The notes under the pieces: model-generated
What the model was told of the DNA's origin: nothing
Seen by the model: only the letters and a program-made list of their open reading frames with translations
Database searches by the model: none
NCBI GenBank assembly: GCA_023251875.1
Contig: JAHEXY010000002.1
Coordinates: forward strand, 186,001 to 250,000
Direction of reading: 5' to 3'
Length of the DNA: 64,000 nt
Source: Bacteroidota bacterium
Lineage (GTDB): Bacteria; Bacteroidota; Bacteroidia; JAHEXY01
Position numbers and translations under genes: made by a program
In this document: positions 42,745 to 51,976 of the stretch, piece after piece
How the letters are laid out: every line of letters starts with the position of its first letter
Numbering within the stretch: position 1 is the first letter of the stretch

Positions 42745-45700
42745 ATGCTCAATAAAATAATTGTGTTCTCTATAAAGAACAAACTCATCATCGGGCTTTT
42801 TATTTTAGCCCTCATTGGTTACGGGCTTTACCAGTTCACAAAACTGCCAATTGATGCCGTGCCTGACATCACAGACAATCAGGTGCAGGTAATCACAACC
42901 GCACCTTCGTTGGGTGCACCTGACATTGAACGGCTCATAACTTTTCCGATTGAACAAGCCAACAGCAACATTCCCGGACTAAAAGAAATCCGCAGTTTCT
43001 CACGGTTCGGACTTTCGCTTATCACAATTGTTTTTGATGATGATGTGGATGTGTATTGGGCAAGGCAACAAGTAACGGAGAGATTAAAGTTAGCCGAACA
43101 GCAAATTCCGAAAGGACTTGGTTCGCCAGAATTAGCACCAGTTACAACGGGCTTGGGAGAAATTTATCAGTATGTAATTCGTGCCAAACACGGCTACGAA
43201 ACAAAGTATGATGCAACCGAATTGCGGACAATTCAAGATTGGATTGTTCGCAGGCAATTGTTGGGTGTGAAAGGTGTTGCAGATGTGAGCAGCTTTGGCG
43301 GAAAGTTGAAGCAATATGAAATTGCTGTTGATGCAAACAAATTAAAATCATACAATATCAACATCAACGATGTGTTCACCGCTTTGGAAAACAACAATGA
43401 AAATACAGGCGGTGCATACCTTGAAAAAAAAACAACCGTGCTGTATATCCGAAGCGAAGGTTTGATTGGAAACATTGATGATATAAAAAACATTGTGGTA
43501 AAAAATACAAGCAACGGAACACCGCTTTTAATCAATGATGTAGCAGAAGTAAAAATTGGAAACGCCATTCGTTACGGTGCCATGACTTACAACGATGAAG
43601 GCGAAGCAGCAGGTGCAGTAGTGATGATGTTGAAAGGCAGCAACAGCAGTGAGGTAATTGAAAATGTAAAAGAACGCATCAAACAAATTGAAAAAACTTT
43701 ACCCGAAGGTGTGGAGATAGAACCATTCCTTGACAGAACAAAAATGGTGAACAGCGCAATCGGAACAGTATCAAAAAATTTATTGGAGGGTGCATTGATT
43801 GTAATTTTTGTTTTGGTTTTGTTCTTAGGAAATTTCAGAGCAGGACTTTTAGTGGCTTCCGTAATCCCTTTGGCGATGCTATTTGCAGTGATTATGATGA
43901 ATCTGTTTGGTGTAAGCGGAAACCTAATGAGCTTAGGTGCTTTAGATTTTGGGGTGATTGTGGATGGTGCAGTAATTATTGTAGAAGCGGTAATGCACAG
44001 TTTAGCTCATAGCAAAAAATTAGAAAGCATTGCAAGAATAAATCAAAACGAAATGGATACAGAGGTAAATTCTTCTGCAAGCAGAATGATGAACAGTGCA
44101 GTGTTCGGACAAATAATTATTCTAATTGTGTATCTCCCAATTTTTACGCTTGAAGGAATTGAAGGAAAAATGTTTAAGCCAATGGCACAAACAGTTGCCT
44201 TCGCTTTGTTGGGTGCGTTCATTCTTTCACTCACTTACATTCCAATGATGAGCGCTTTGTTTCTGAACAGAACTATTTCTCACAAAAAAAATATCAGTGA
44301 TAGAATAATGGACTTCTTTATCAATGTTCATCAAAATTATTTGCAGAGAGTTTTAAATTTTCCGAAAACAGTAATCGGAATTTCTGTTTCGCTTTTAGTA
44401 ATTGCAATCTTTATTTTCTCACGAATGGGGGGGGAATTTATTCCTGAATTACCCGAAGGAGATTTTGCAGCGGAAACAAGAGTGCTGACAGGAAGCAACA
44501 TCACAACAACAACCGATGCTTGCATGAAAGCGGCTCACATCTTAAAAAAGAAATTTCCCGAAGTGGAAAAAGTAATTGGTAAAGTTGGAAGCGGAGAAAT
44601 TCCAACCGACCCAATGCCAATGGAAGCAGCCGACTTGATGATTATTTTGAAAGATAAATCGGAATGGATATCTGCAAAAACTTGGGACGAACTTTCAGAG
44701 AAAATGAGTAAGGCATTGCAAGATGTTCCAGGCGTTACTTACAGTTTTCAATATCCAGTTGCTATGCGATTTAATGAATTGATGACAGGTGCAAAGCAAG
44801 ATGTGGTTTGCAAAATCTTTGGGGAGAACTTAGACACACTTTCAAAATATTCAAAGTTGTTGGGTGATGTTGCAAGTAAAATTGACGGTGCAGAAAATAT
44901 TTATGTTGAACCGATTGACGGTTTGCCCCAACTCATTATTCATTACAAACGCAACATCATTGCCCAATATGGAATGAATATTTCCGACATCAATCGTGTA
45001 GTGAACATAGCATTTGCAGGGCAAAGCAGCGGACAAGTTTTTGAAGATGAAAAGCGTTTTGATTTGGTGGTTCGCCTTGCAGGTGATAAGCGGCAAGAGT
45101 TAGAAGATGTGCAAAATCTTTTAATCCCAACTTCAAACGGCAATCAAATTCCGCTTTATCAAGTTGCCGATGTTGCCATTGAAGAAAGTGTAAATCAAAT
45201 TCAAAGAGATGATGCAAAGCGGAGAATTATTATCGGCTTTAATGTAAAAGGCAGAGATGTGCAGAGCATTGTAAAAGATTTGCAAACACAAATTGAAAAA
45301 CAAATAAAATTTCCAAGCGGCTACTATGTTACTTATGGCGGAGCATTTGAAAATTTAATTGCAGCAAAAAAACGATTAGGTTTTGCAATTCCGCTTTCAT
45401 TGTGTTTAATTTTTCTTCTACTCTATTTTGCTTTTGGTTCAGTAAAACAAGGTTTGCTGATTTATTCAGCAATTCCACTTTCTGCAATTGGAGGAATTTT
45501 ATTTTTAGCGTTGAGAGGAATGCCTTTCAGCATTAGTGCAGGAGTTGGTTTCATTGCATTGTTTGGTGTAGCAGTGTTGAATGGAATTGTTTTGTTGGCC
45601 GAGTTTAACCGAATAAAAAATACAGGAGAAACCGACACAAAGAGAATTGTTTTGGAAGGAACAAAAATTCGTTTGCGACCAGTGCTAATGACTGCATTTG

Positions 45701-47103
45701 TTGCGTCCTTAGGATTTTTGCCAATGGCAATTAGCACAGGTGCAGGTTCAGAAGTGCAAAGACCTCTGGCAACCGTTGTAATCGGTGGACTTTTGATTGC
45801 AACATTTCTCACACTTTTTGTTTTGCCAATCCTCTATATTTTGTTTGAGAAAATTGGAAAGAGAAAATCTGCAAGCGGTAACACAACAATCATTGCAACA
45901 ATTTTATTGCTCACCGTTTTTAGTTTTCAAAATGCAAATGCTCAAACACAAATCAATTTGCAAACTGCAATTGATACCGCATTGAAAAATAATTTGAGTG
46001 TAAAGAATGAAAAGCTAAATGCAGAGTATCAAAAGAAACTAAAAGCCGCAGCCGTTGACATTCCGCAAACAAACCTCACAGGCGAATACGGACAAACCAA
46101 TTCGTTTTACAAAGACACCAAGTTTGGAATTTCACAATCAATTAGTTTCCCTACTGTTTATGCAAAACAAAAATCATTGCAAAATGAAACTTACAAAAGC
46201 AGTGTGTTGAACATTGCAGTAAAGGAAGCAGCGTTAAAAAAGCAAGTGAGTGAAGTTTTTTATTTGCTGATTTACTTAGAGCAGAAGAAAAATATTTTGT
46301 TGAAGAACGACAGTGTGTATGCTTCGTTTTTAGAAAAAGCAAACTTGCGTTTTGCTAAAGGTGAAACAAATGTGTTGGAAAAAGCAACAGCCGAAACACA
46401 ACGGGGACAAATTGCAATTCAGTTGAACCAACTGAAAAACGATATTGAAATTTTGCAAAGCAAATTTCAATTGTTGCTGAACACACAAATGGTTTTCATT
46501 CCTTCAAATGAAAATCAAAAACTTGTTTTCACTGCAACACTTGACACATCAGCCGTGAGTAATCATCCACAAATAAAAGTTTTGCAGCAACAAAAAAATA
46601 TTTCGTTGGTGAATACGCAATTGGAAAAACAAAAACTTCTACCTGAATTAAATTTAGGTTACAGCAACCAAAGCATACAAGGCACTGGAGCAGATAATAT
46701 ATTGTATGCAAAAAGTTATCGTTTCAATTCCGTGCAGTTTGGTGTTGGGGTGCCTTTGTTTTTCGGTTCACAGAAAGGAAAAATAAATTCAGCAAAAATA
46801 TTGGAGATGATTTCGGAAAATAATTATCAAATCGGTTTGCAAAATTTGAAAGCAGAATATGAAATGGCTTTAAAAAATTATCAAACACAACTACAAACCG
46901 TAAAATATTTTGAGGACACCGCTTTGCAAAATGCAAGCACAATTACCAGAACAGCCAACCTTCAATTCACAAATGGCGACATCAATTATTTGGAATGGAC
47001 AATGCTAATCAACAACGCAGTTTCAATTCAAAGCAGTTACACCGATGCAGTGAAAGAACTAAATCAAACAATCATTCAACTCAATTTCTTAACTTCTAAT
47101 TAA
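42745..47103 (+). CDS. czcA: CzcA-type heavy-metal RND pump fused to TolC-like outer-membrane protein
   Basis: The protein has 1,452 residues. Residues 1-1040 form an HME-RND pump with twelve membrane helices. The proton-relay segment DFGVIVDGAVIIVE carries D401, D407 and E414, the pattern of Zn/Co/Cd exporters (CzcA) rather than CusA. A second signal-like hydrophobic stretch ending NANAQ (around residues 1047-1068) then joins an outer-membrane-factor domain with long coiled coils (residues 1070-1452). The joined gene gives pump and channel in one frame. The adaptor gene follows 9 nt downstream. Codon usage (many TTG Leu, GCA Ala) differs from neighbours, suggesting acquisition. Confidence 0.93.
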   Translation: MLNKIIVFSIKNKLIIGLFILALIGYGLYQFTKLPIDAVPDITDNQVQVITTAPSLGAPDIERLITFPIEQANSNIPGLKEIRSFSRFGLSLITIVFDDDVDVYWARQQVTERLKLAEQQIPKGLGSPELAPVTTGLGEIYQYVIRAKHGYETKYDATELRTIQDWIVRRQLLGVKGVADVSSFGGKLKQYEIAVDANKLKSYNININDVFTALENNNENTGGAYLEKKTTVLYIRSEGLIGNIDDIKNIVVKNTSNGTPLLINDVAEVKIGNAIRYGAMTYNDEGEAAGAVVMMLKGSNSSEVIENVKERIKQIEKTLPEGVEIEPFLDRTKMVNSAIGTVSKNLLEGALIVIFVLVLFLGNFRAGLLVASVIPLAMLFAVIMMNLFGVSGNLMSLGALDFGVIVDGAVIIVEAVMHSLAHSKKLESIARINQNEMDTEVNSSASRMMNSAVFGQIIILIVYLPIFTLEGIEGKMFKPMAQTVAFALLGAFILSLTYIPMMSALFLNRTISHKKNISDRIMDFFINVHQNYLQRVLNFPKTVIGISVSLLVIAIFIFSRMGGEFIPELPEGDFAAETRVLTGSNITTTTDACMKAAHILKKKFPEVEKVIGKVGSGEIPTDPMPMEAADLMIILKDKSEWISAKTWDELSEKMSKALQDVPGVTYSFQYPVAMRFNELMTGAKQDVVCKIFGENLDTLSKYSKLLGDVASKIDGAENIYVEPIDGLPQLIIHYKRNIIAQYGMNISDINRVVNIAFAGQSSGQVFEDEKRFDLVVRLAGDKRQELEDVQNLLIPTSNGNQIPLYQVADVAIEESVNQIQRDDAKRRIIIGFNVKGRDVQSIVKDLQTQIEKQIKFPSGYYVTYGGAFENLIAAKKRLGFAIPLSLCLIFLLLYFAFGSVKQGLLIYSAIPLSAIGGILFLALRGMPFSISAGVGFIALFGVAVLNGIVLLAEFNRIKNTGETDTKRIVLEGTKIRLRPVLMTAFVASLGFLPMAISTGAGSEVQRPLATVVIGGLLIATFLTLFVLPILYILFEKIGKRKSASGNTTIIATILLLTVFSFQNANAQTQINLQTAIDTALKNNLSVKNEKLNAEYQKKLKAAAVDIPQTNLTGEYGQTNSFYKDTKFGISQSISFPTVYAKQKSLQNETYKSSVLNIAVKEAALKKQVSEVFYLLIYLEQKKNILLKNDSVYASFLEKANLRFAKGETNVLEKATAETQRGQIAIQLNQLKNDIEILQSKFQLLLNTQMVFIPSNENQKLVFTATLDTSAVSNHPQIKVLQQQKNISLVNTQLEKQKLLPELNLGYSNQSIQGTGADNILYAKSYRFNSVQFGVGVPLFFGSQKGKINSAKILEMISENNYQIGLQNLKAEYEMALKNYQTQLQTVKYFEDTALQNASTITRTANLQFTNGDINYLEWTMLINNAVSIQSSYTDAVKELNQTIIQLNFLTSN

Positions 47104-47112
47104 ATTTAAATC

Positions 47113-48252
47113 ATGACAAAATATATCATCATAGCAATACTATTTGCAACGTTAACAGCTTGCAACAGCAAAAAAACAGCAGAAGAAAAAACGGAAGAAA
47201 CGCCAAGCGAAACAACCGTTGAACTCACCGATGTACAATTAAAAAATTCTGAAATCACAACAGGAAAAATTGAGCAACGCAATATTTCTTCTCTCTTAAA
47301 AGTGAACGGTAAAATTGAAGTGCCACCGCAAAACATGGTTTCAGTAAGTGTGCCGATGGGTGGTTATTTGAAGTCAACCAAGTTGCTTGCCGGTATGCAC
47401 ATCAGCAAAGGCGAAGTAATTGCAATAATGGAAGACCAACAATACATTGAACTGCAAGAAAATTATTTGACTGCAAAAGCGCACTTCACTTCCATTGAAG
47501 CAGAATACAACCGCCAAAAAGAATTGAACCAAAGCAAAGCCAGCAGCGACAAAGTTTTTCAGGCAGCACAAACCGAATATCTCTCACAAAAGATTTTGAT
47601 TAAATCGTTAGCAGAGAAATTAAAATTGATCGGTGTTAATCCTGACAACCTAAATGAAAATACCATTTCAAAAAGCATCAACATCGTTTCTCCCATTGAC
47701 GGTTTTGTTTCGCAAGTAAAAATGAATATCGGAAAATATGCAAGGCCAACCGATGTGTTGTTTGAATTGGTAAACCCAGATGACATTCATTTAACGCTGA
47801 CCATTTTTGAAAAGGATTTGTATAAACTTTCCATCGGACAGAAAATATTTGCTTACAACAACACCAACCCAAACAAAAAATATACTTGCGAAATTATTTT
47901 GATTGGCAAAGATGTTACACCCGAAAGAACCATTCAGGTGCAAAGCCACTTTGAACAATACGACAAAAGTTTAATTCCCGGAATGTATATGAATGCAGAA
48001 GTTGAAGTTTCAACCAACAACGCATTTGTAATTCCCAATGATGGCATAGTTCGCTTTGAAGGAAAGCAATATGTGTTCACTCAATCCGACAAAAATAAAT
48101 TTGATATGCAAGCTGTAACCACAGAAAACACGGAGTTGGGTTTCACTCAAATCACCTTTTCCGACAGCACAGAAATGAGAAACAAAAATTTCGTAACCAA
48201 AGGAGCTTACACTTTGCTAATGAAAATGAAAAATGCAGCAGAGGAAGAATAG
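47113..48252 (+). CDS. czcB: CzcB-type membrane-fusion lipoprotein
   Basis: The protein has 379 residues. A lipobox (ATLTAC) near residue 17 anchors it. The barrel-sandwich halves are PMGGYLKSTKLLAGMHISKG and NIVSPIDGFVSQVKMNIGKY, enclosing a hairpin. A later IPGMYMNAEVEV is the beta-barrel segment of RND adaptors. It starts 9 nt after the pump gene, so both are translated from one message. It links the CzcA part to its outer-membrane part. No metal-responsive regulator is in the island. Confidence 0.92.
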   Translation: MTKYIIIAILFATLTACNSKKTAEEKTEETPSETTVELTDVQLKNSEITTGKIEQRNISSLLKVNGKIEVPPQNMVSVSVPMGGYLKSTKLLAGMHISKGEVIAIMEDQQYIELQENYLTAKAHFTSIEAEYNRQKELNQSKASSDKVFQAAQTEYLSQKILIKSLAEKLKLIGVNPDNLNENTISKSINIVSPIDGFVSQVKMNIGKYARPTDVLFELVNPDDIHLTLTIFEKDLYKLSIGQKIFAYNNTNPNKKYTCEIILIGKDVTPERTIQVQSHFEQYDKSLIPGMYMNAEVEVSTNNAFVIPNDGIVRFEGKQYVFTQSDKNKFDMQAVTTENTELGFTQITFSDSTEMRNKNFVTKGAYTLLMKMKNAAEEE

Positions 48253-48277
48253 GTATAAGAACCTGTATAACATGGCG

Positions 48278-48293
48278 TCCCGATCAATTGGGA
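48278..48293. repeat. TCCCGAT palindromic repeat
   Basis: TCCCGAT-CA-ATTGGGA, seven pairs with one G-U. It lies 25 nt after the czcB stop, near the right edge of the metal island; a related ATCCCGATA element is at 59960. Confidence 0.55.
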
Positions 48294-48385
48294 TGACATT
48301 TAAAAATCAAATTATATACATATGAAATAAATTACAATCCAAATAAACTAATAATATTCTGATATTCAGTAAATTACAATAATTT

Positions 48386-48401
48386 TGTTTCACGTGGAAC
48401 A
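48386..48401. promoter_or_regulatory. parS-like centromere site 1
   Basis: TGTTTCACGTGGAACA matches the bacterial ParB-binding consensus TGTTTCACGTGAAACA at 15 of 16 bases, and the deviating G occurs in parS sites of other bacteria. It is intergenic, 7 bp beyond the DinB-like gene stop. Confidence 0.85.
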
Positions 48402-48408
48402 AAACAGA

Positions 48409-48939
48409 TTATTTTTTAGCAAATTTCTCATGATTAAATGATTCTGATTTGCCTTTGGGGATTGACAAGCTTTTCCAGTTTTCATGGGTTATCATTTTTC
48501 CAATAAACACAATTTGTCCAATATGATAGGGATAATGAGCAAGTTGGCGATTGATGGCTTCTATAACAGTATGTTTTTCATTTCGGATTAAAATAGTTTT
48601 CTGAAGATCTTCTTCTTTTAAACTATCCAGAGCTAAGGAAAAACATTGCCAACCCCTCTCCCATTTATCTAATAACTCCTGTTTGCATTTAATAATAGTT
48701 TCAAATTCTTGATCACGATTTCTCCAAGGTTTTTCTCCATCTGAATTCAAAAAATCTGTCCAACGAGAAAGCATATTGCCGCTTAGGTGAGATACTATTA
48801 TAGCTATGCTATTTGATTCCGAATTGTATTGCCAAAACAAAGCTTCATTTGGTAATTGTGCAAATGTTTTTTCGCTCAATTGCTTGTAGTAAGAAAATTG
48901 CTTTTTGATGCTTTGTAAATAGTCTTGAAGTTCTGTCAT
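48409..48939 (-). CDS. DUF1572/DinB-like four-helix protein
   Basis: The protein has 176 residues. It has the pattern of DUF1572 proteins: an N-terminal helix, LFWQYNSESNSIAIIVSHLSGNM with the first metal-type His, and HYPYHIGQIVFIGK with further His residues. The DinB/YfiT superfamily includes thiol transferases and metal-binding proteins; the substrate here is unknown. It lies on its own between the metal island and the mnmG block, next to a parS-like site. Confidence 0.88.
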   Translation of the reverse strand: MTELQDYLQSIKKQFSYYKQLSEKTFAQLPNEALFWQYNSESNSIAIIVSHLSGNMLSRWTDFLNSDGEKPWRNRDQEFETIIKCKQELLDKWERGWQCFSLALDSLKEEDLQKTILIRNEKHTVIEAINRQLAHYPYHIGQIVFIGKMITHENWKSLSIPKGKSESFNHEKFAKK

Positions 48940-48970
48940 ATTTTATTTATTTAACTAAGAATTATCGAAT

Positions 48971-49047
48971 GTTGGTTTCGGGAACCTCAACCAACAAAAA
49001 AATGAACGATTACTTATAAAAGGTGGCTGAGGCTCCCGAAGCCACCT
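48971..49047. repeat. Inverted pair of REP-like hairpins
   Basis: GTTGGTT-n11-AACCAAC (48971-48995) and AGGTGGCT-n11-AGCCACCT (49021-49047). The two loops are the same sequence on opposite strands (GAGGTTCCCGA and GAGGCTCCCGA), while the stems differ and both pair perfectly. Confidence 0.85.
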
Positions 49048-49057
49048 AAATCAGAAT

Positions 49058-49453
49058 TTAATTTTTAGGCTCAATCAAATCCCAAAGATTTCCATAAAGG
49101 TCTTTAAAAACAGCTACAATCCCCCATTTTTCCTCAACTGGTTCTCTCACAAAAATAATTTCTTTTGATTTCATGGTATTGTAATCTCTCCAAAAATTAT
49201 CTGTGTACAAAAATAAAAAGACCCTCCCTCCTGTTTGATTGCCTATTCTTGTTTTCTGTTCTTCATTAGCAGCTTTTGCAAGTAGCAAACAACAGCCATT
49301 TATACTACCCGGAGGTTGAACCAAAACCCATCTCTTGGTTTCACTTAAAACGGTATCCTCAACAAGTGTAAAATTTAGTTTTTGAGTGTAGAAATGTATA
49401 GCATTGTCATAGTCTTCCACTACAATAGCTATATGGGCGAGATGTTGTTTCAT
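49058..49453 (-). CDS. VOC/glyoxalase-fold protein
   Basis: The protein has 131 residues. One vicinal-oxygen-chelate unit pair: LAHIAIVVEDYDNAIHFYTQ at the N-terminus supplies the first metal His, and FKDLYGNLWDLIEPKN at the C-terminus the conserved Asp/Gly and Glu ligands. Members include glyoxalases, dioxygenases and resistance proteins, so the reaction is open. It is cytoplasmic. Confidence 0.88.
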   Translation of the reverse strand: MKQHLAHIAIVVEDYDNAIHFYTQKLNFTLVEDTVLSETKRWVLVQPPGSINGCCLLLAKAANEEQKTRIGNQTGGRVFLFLYTDNFWRDYNTMKSKEIIFVREPVEEKWGIVAVFKDLYGNLWDLIEPKN

Positions 49454-49525
49454 GTCTTTATAAAAAAAATAGTGCGAATTCGTGTAATCAGTGTCATAAA
49501 TAAAATTTATGAGTATGGGTAAAAG

Positions 49526-51400
49526 CTATCTCCCCAAATGCACAAGAAGAACTGAAATGTCAGAAGGGGAAATGCCACTTATTCTTGCAGCCTGACCAAT
49601 TGTTTGGGGTTTTATTTTGATAAATTTTTGTCGAGCTTCTAAAGATAAAGAGGGGAGAGAAGCATAATCAATTTGATCGTAAATTTTAATATTTTCTAAG
49701 CGAGATTGTTTTTCGGCCATTTCTTTTTCTTTGCCAATATAAACTTCGTATTTAGAAGTAATCTCCACTTGCTCTACAATTTCAGTTTTTACTTTAGGAT
49801 TCAATTTTTCTACCTCTTCTTTTAAGAATGGTAGGCGCTCAATTAAATCAACAATATTTACCTGAGGTCGGTTTATTAATTTAATAAGTTTTGTTTTTTG
49901 AGTAATTTCAGGAGTTCCTGCAGCAATTAAATATTGATTGATTTCTCCTGGTTCTACACTCTTATCATTCAAAAAATGAATCAATCGGGCAACTTCTGTT
50001 TGTTTTTCATTTACCCTATCGATTCTTTCTTGAGAAGCCAAACCAATTTCAAATCCTCTTTGAGTCAATCTAAAGTCTGCATTATCTTGTCTTAGTAAGG
50101 TTCTAAACTCAGCACGGGAAGTAAACATGCGATAAGGTTCGTCAGTTCCTTTTGTAATTAGGTCGTCAATCAATACGCCAATATAGGCATCAGAACGTGT
50201 TAAAATAAATTCAGGCTTTTCATGCGCACAATTATGCGCACCAATACCTGCCATTAAACCTTGGCAAGCGGCTTCTTCATATCCGGTTGTTCCATTAATT
50301 TGCCCGGCAAAGAAAAGATTTTTTACCAATTTAGTTTCAAGAGTATGTTTTAATTGCTCCGGTGGAAAATAATCATATTCTATTGCATAGCCCGGCCTAA
50401 ACATTTTTACATTTTCAAAACCTTGAATTTGTTTCAGTGCTTTAAATTGAACTTCTTCAGGCAAAGAACTTGAAAATCCATTTACATAAACTTCAACGGT
50501 ATTCCATCCTTCAGGCTCAATAAAAAGCTGATGGCGATCTCTTTCTGCAAAGCGATTTATTTTATCTTCAATAGAAGGGCAATATCTTGGTCCTAGGCCT
50601 TGAATTCTTCCTTGAAACATGGGAGATTTTTCAAAGCCTGTTTTTAATATTTCGTGTACTTTGGTATTGGTATAAGTTATATGACAAGAACGTTGAATTT
50701 TTAAAACTTCGGTATCCGTAAAAGAAAATTTGCTCGCGGGCTCATCTCCTTTTTGTTCTTCCATAATGGAATAATTCAAAGAACGACCATCGATACGAGG
50801 AGGTGTTCCGGTTTTCATTCTTCCACTTCTAAAACCCAATTGAACCAATTGTTCAGTAATTCCTGTTGCTGCTTTTTCTCCAGTTCTCCCTCCTCCAAAT
50901 TGTTTTTCCCCAATATGAATTACCCCATTTAAAAAAGTGCCATTGGTTAATACAACTGATTTAGATTTTATTTTAATTCCCATTGAAGTTATAACTCCGG
51001 AAGCCTTTCCATTCTCAACTATAATTCCACTGGCCATATCTTGCCAAAAATCAACATTGGGAGTTTGTTCAAGCATTAACCTCCATTTTTCAGCAAAGCG
51101 CATACGATCACTTTGACAACGTGGGCTCCACATGGCAGGTCCTTTTGAGCGATTGAGCATTCTAAACTGAATCATGGTCTCGTCAGAAACAATTCCAGAA
51201 TAACCGCCCAAGGCATCAATCTCTCTCACAATTTGCCCTTTAGCAACACCACCCATTGCCGGATTACAGGACATTTGGGCTATGGTTTGCATATTCATTG
51301 TTACAAGCAAAACCTTTGACCCCATATTTGCAGCAGCAGCAGCAGCTTCACAGCCCGCATGGCCTGCCCCAACAACTATTACATCATATTCTATAAACAT
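49526..51400 (-). CDS. mnmG: tRNA uridine-5-carboxymethylaminomethyl modification enzyme MnmG
   Basis: The protein has 624 residues. With MnmE it modifies wobble U34 of several tRNAs. The N-terminal FAD-binding motif is GAGHAGCEAA (residues 11-20). Family signatures PRCQSDRM and GPRYCPSIEDKINRFAERD, and the C-terminal helical RISGISPSDISVLLVHL, are present. mnmG (gidA) is near the replication origin in many bacteria, consistent with the nearby parS-like sites. One of those sites lies 9 nt before its start codon, inside the probable leader. The MnmE gene is not in the window. Confidence 0.98.
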   Translation of the reverse strand: MFIEYDVIVVGAGHAGCEAAAAAANMGSKVLLVTMNMQTIAQMSCNPAMGGVAKGQIVREIDALGGYSGIVSDETMIQFRMLNRSKGPAMWSPRCQSDRMRFAEKWRLMLEQTPNVDFWQDMASGIIVENGKASGVITSMGIKIKSKSVVLTNGTFLNGVIHIGEKQFGGGRTGEKAATGITEQLVQLGFRSGRMKTGTPPRIDGRSLNYSIMEEQKGDEPASKFSFTDTEVLKIQRSCHITYTNTKVHEILKTGFEKSPMFQGRIQGLGPRYCPSIEDKINRFAERDRHQLFIEPEGWNTVEVYVNGFSSSLPEEVQFKALKQIQGFENVKMFRPGYAIEYDYFPPEQLKHTLETKLVKNLFFAGQINGTTGYEEAACQGLMAGIGAHNCAHEKPEFILTRSDAYIGVLIDDLITKGTDEPYRMFTSRAEFRTLLRQDNADFRLTQRGFEIGLASQERIDRVNEKQTEVARLIHFLNDKSVEPGEINQYLIAAGTPEITQKTKLIKLINRPQVNIVDLIERLPFLKEEVEKLNPKVKTEIVEQVEITSKYEVYIGKEKEMAEKQSRLENIKIYDQIDYASLPSLSLEARQKFIKIKPQTIGQAARISGISPSDISVLLVHLGR

Positions 51401-51408
51401 GGATTTAT

Positions 51409-51424
51409 GGTTTCACGTGAAACA
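51409..51424. promoter_or_regulatory. parS-like centromere site 2
   Basis: GGTTTCACGTGAAACA matches TGTTTCACGTGAAACA at 15 of 16 bases. It is 3.02 kb from site 1 and directly upstream of the mnmG ATG, between it and a -7 element at 51501. Confidence 0.88.
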
Positions 51425-51500
51425 AAAAATGAATCATTTTACAATTAATTGATTGTCATTATATTATAAAATAATCGAATATTTAACAAACAAGAGAACA

Positions 51501-51508
51501 CAAAGTTA
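51501..51508 (-). promoter_or_regulatory. -7 element TAACTTTG for mnmG (minus strand)
   Basis: An exact TAnnTTTG match 100 nt before the mnmG ATG. The resulting leader includes the parS-like palindrome. Confidence 0.6.
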
Positions 51509-51557
51509 AGGAATTTAAAACTGGAAAGGAATAGGGTAGGAGAGAATGATGCTAAAC

Positions 51558-51971
51558 TTACAGTCCGCAATTGCAGTTGGCAACAGAATCAATTTTTAAA
51601 TCAATTAAAGTAGCGGCTAAAGTATCCCCAACTTCAATTTTCAATTGCGTTTTAAGATTACCATTTATAATACCATTAAAATAATAAATAGGCCAAGGCT
51701 TTTTAGTTTTTTCACTTGCTTTATAGTCAACATCTTTTTCTTTAATAAGATTCAATAATTCTTCATCGGTAATATTGTAGCAAGCTACTAGGCATTGGGC
51801 TTTTTCAGATTTATTTAGAGGAAACTTATTTATTCTATCAACTAAAATACTTGCAGGCAACCATGATGGAATAGGAACATCGGGCTTAAAGTACACCCAA
51901 GAAAAAACAAGAAGAATAGTTCCTATTAGGCAGCCCCACAAATACAGCATTACTTTTCTTGCCCAGGTCAT
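51558..51971 (-). CDS. Conserved membrane-anchored protein next to alanine dehydrogenase
   Basis: The protein has 137 residues. One N-terminal membrane segment (residues 8-26), then a periplasmic domain with IPSWLPASILVDRINKFPLN and the C-terminal CNCGL. It starts 5 nt after the alanine dehydrogenase stop, so the two are probably translated together. I do not recognise a family beyond small Bacteroidota conserved proteins. Confidence 0.75.
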   Translation of the reverse strand: MTWARKVMLYLWGCLIGTILLVFSWVYFKPDVPIPSWLPASILVDRINKFPLNKSEKAQCLVACYNITDEELLNLIKEKDVDYKASEKTKKPWPIYYFNGIINGNLKTQLKIEVGDTLAATLIDLKIDSVANCNCGL

Positions 51972-51976
51972 AATAG

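Noticed and set aside
42745-47103. CusA copper/silver pump
   Set aside because: The relay segment DFGVIVDGAVIIVE has both Asp and the Glu of CzcA-type pumps; CusA lacks this set.
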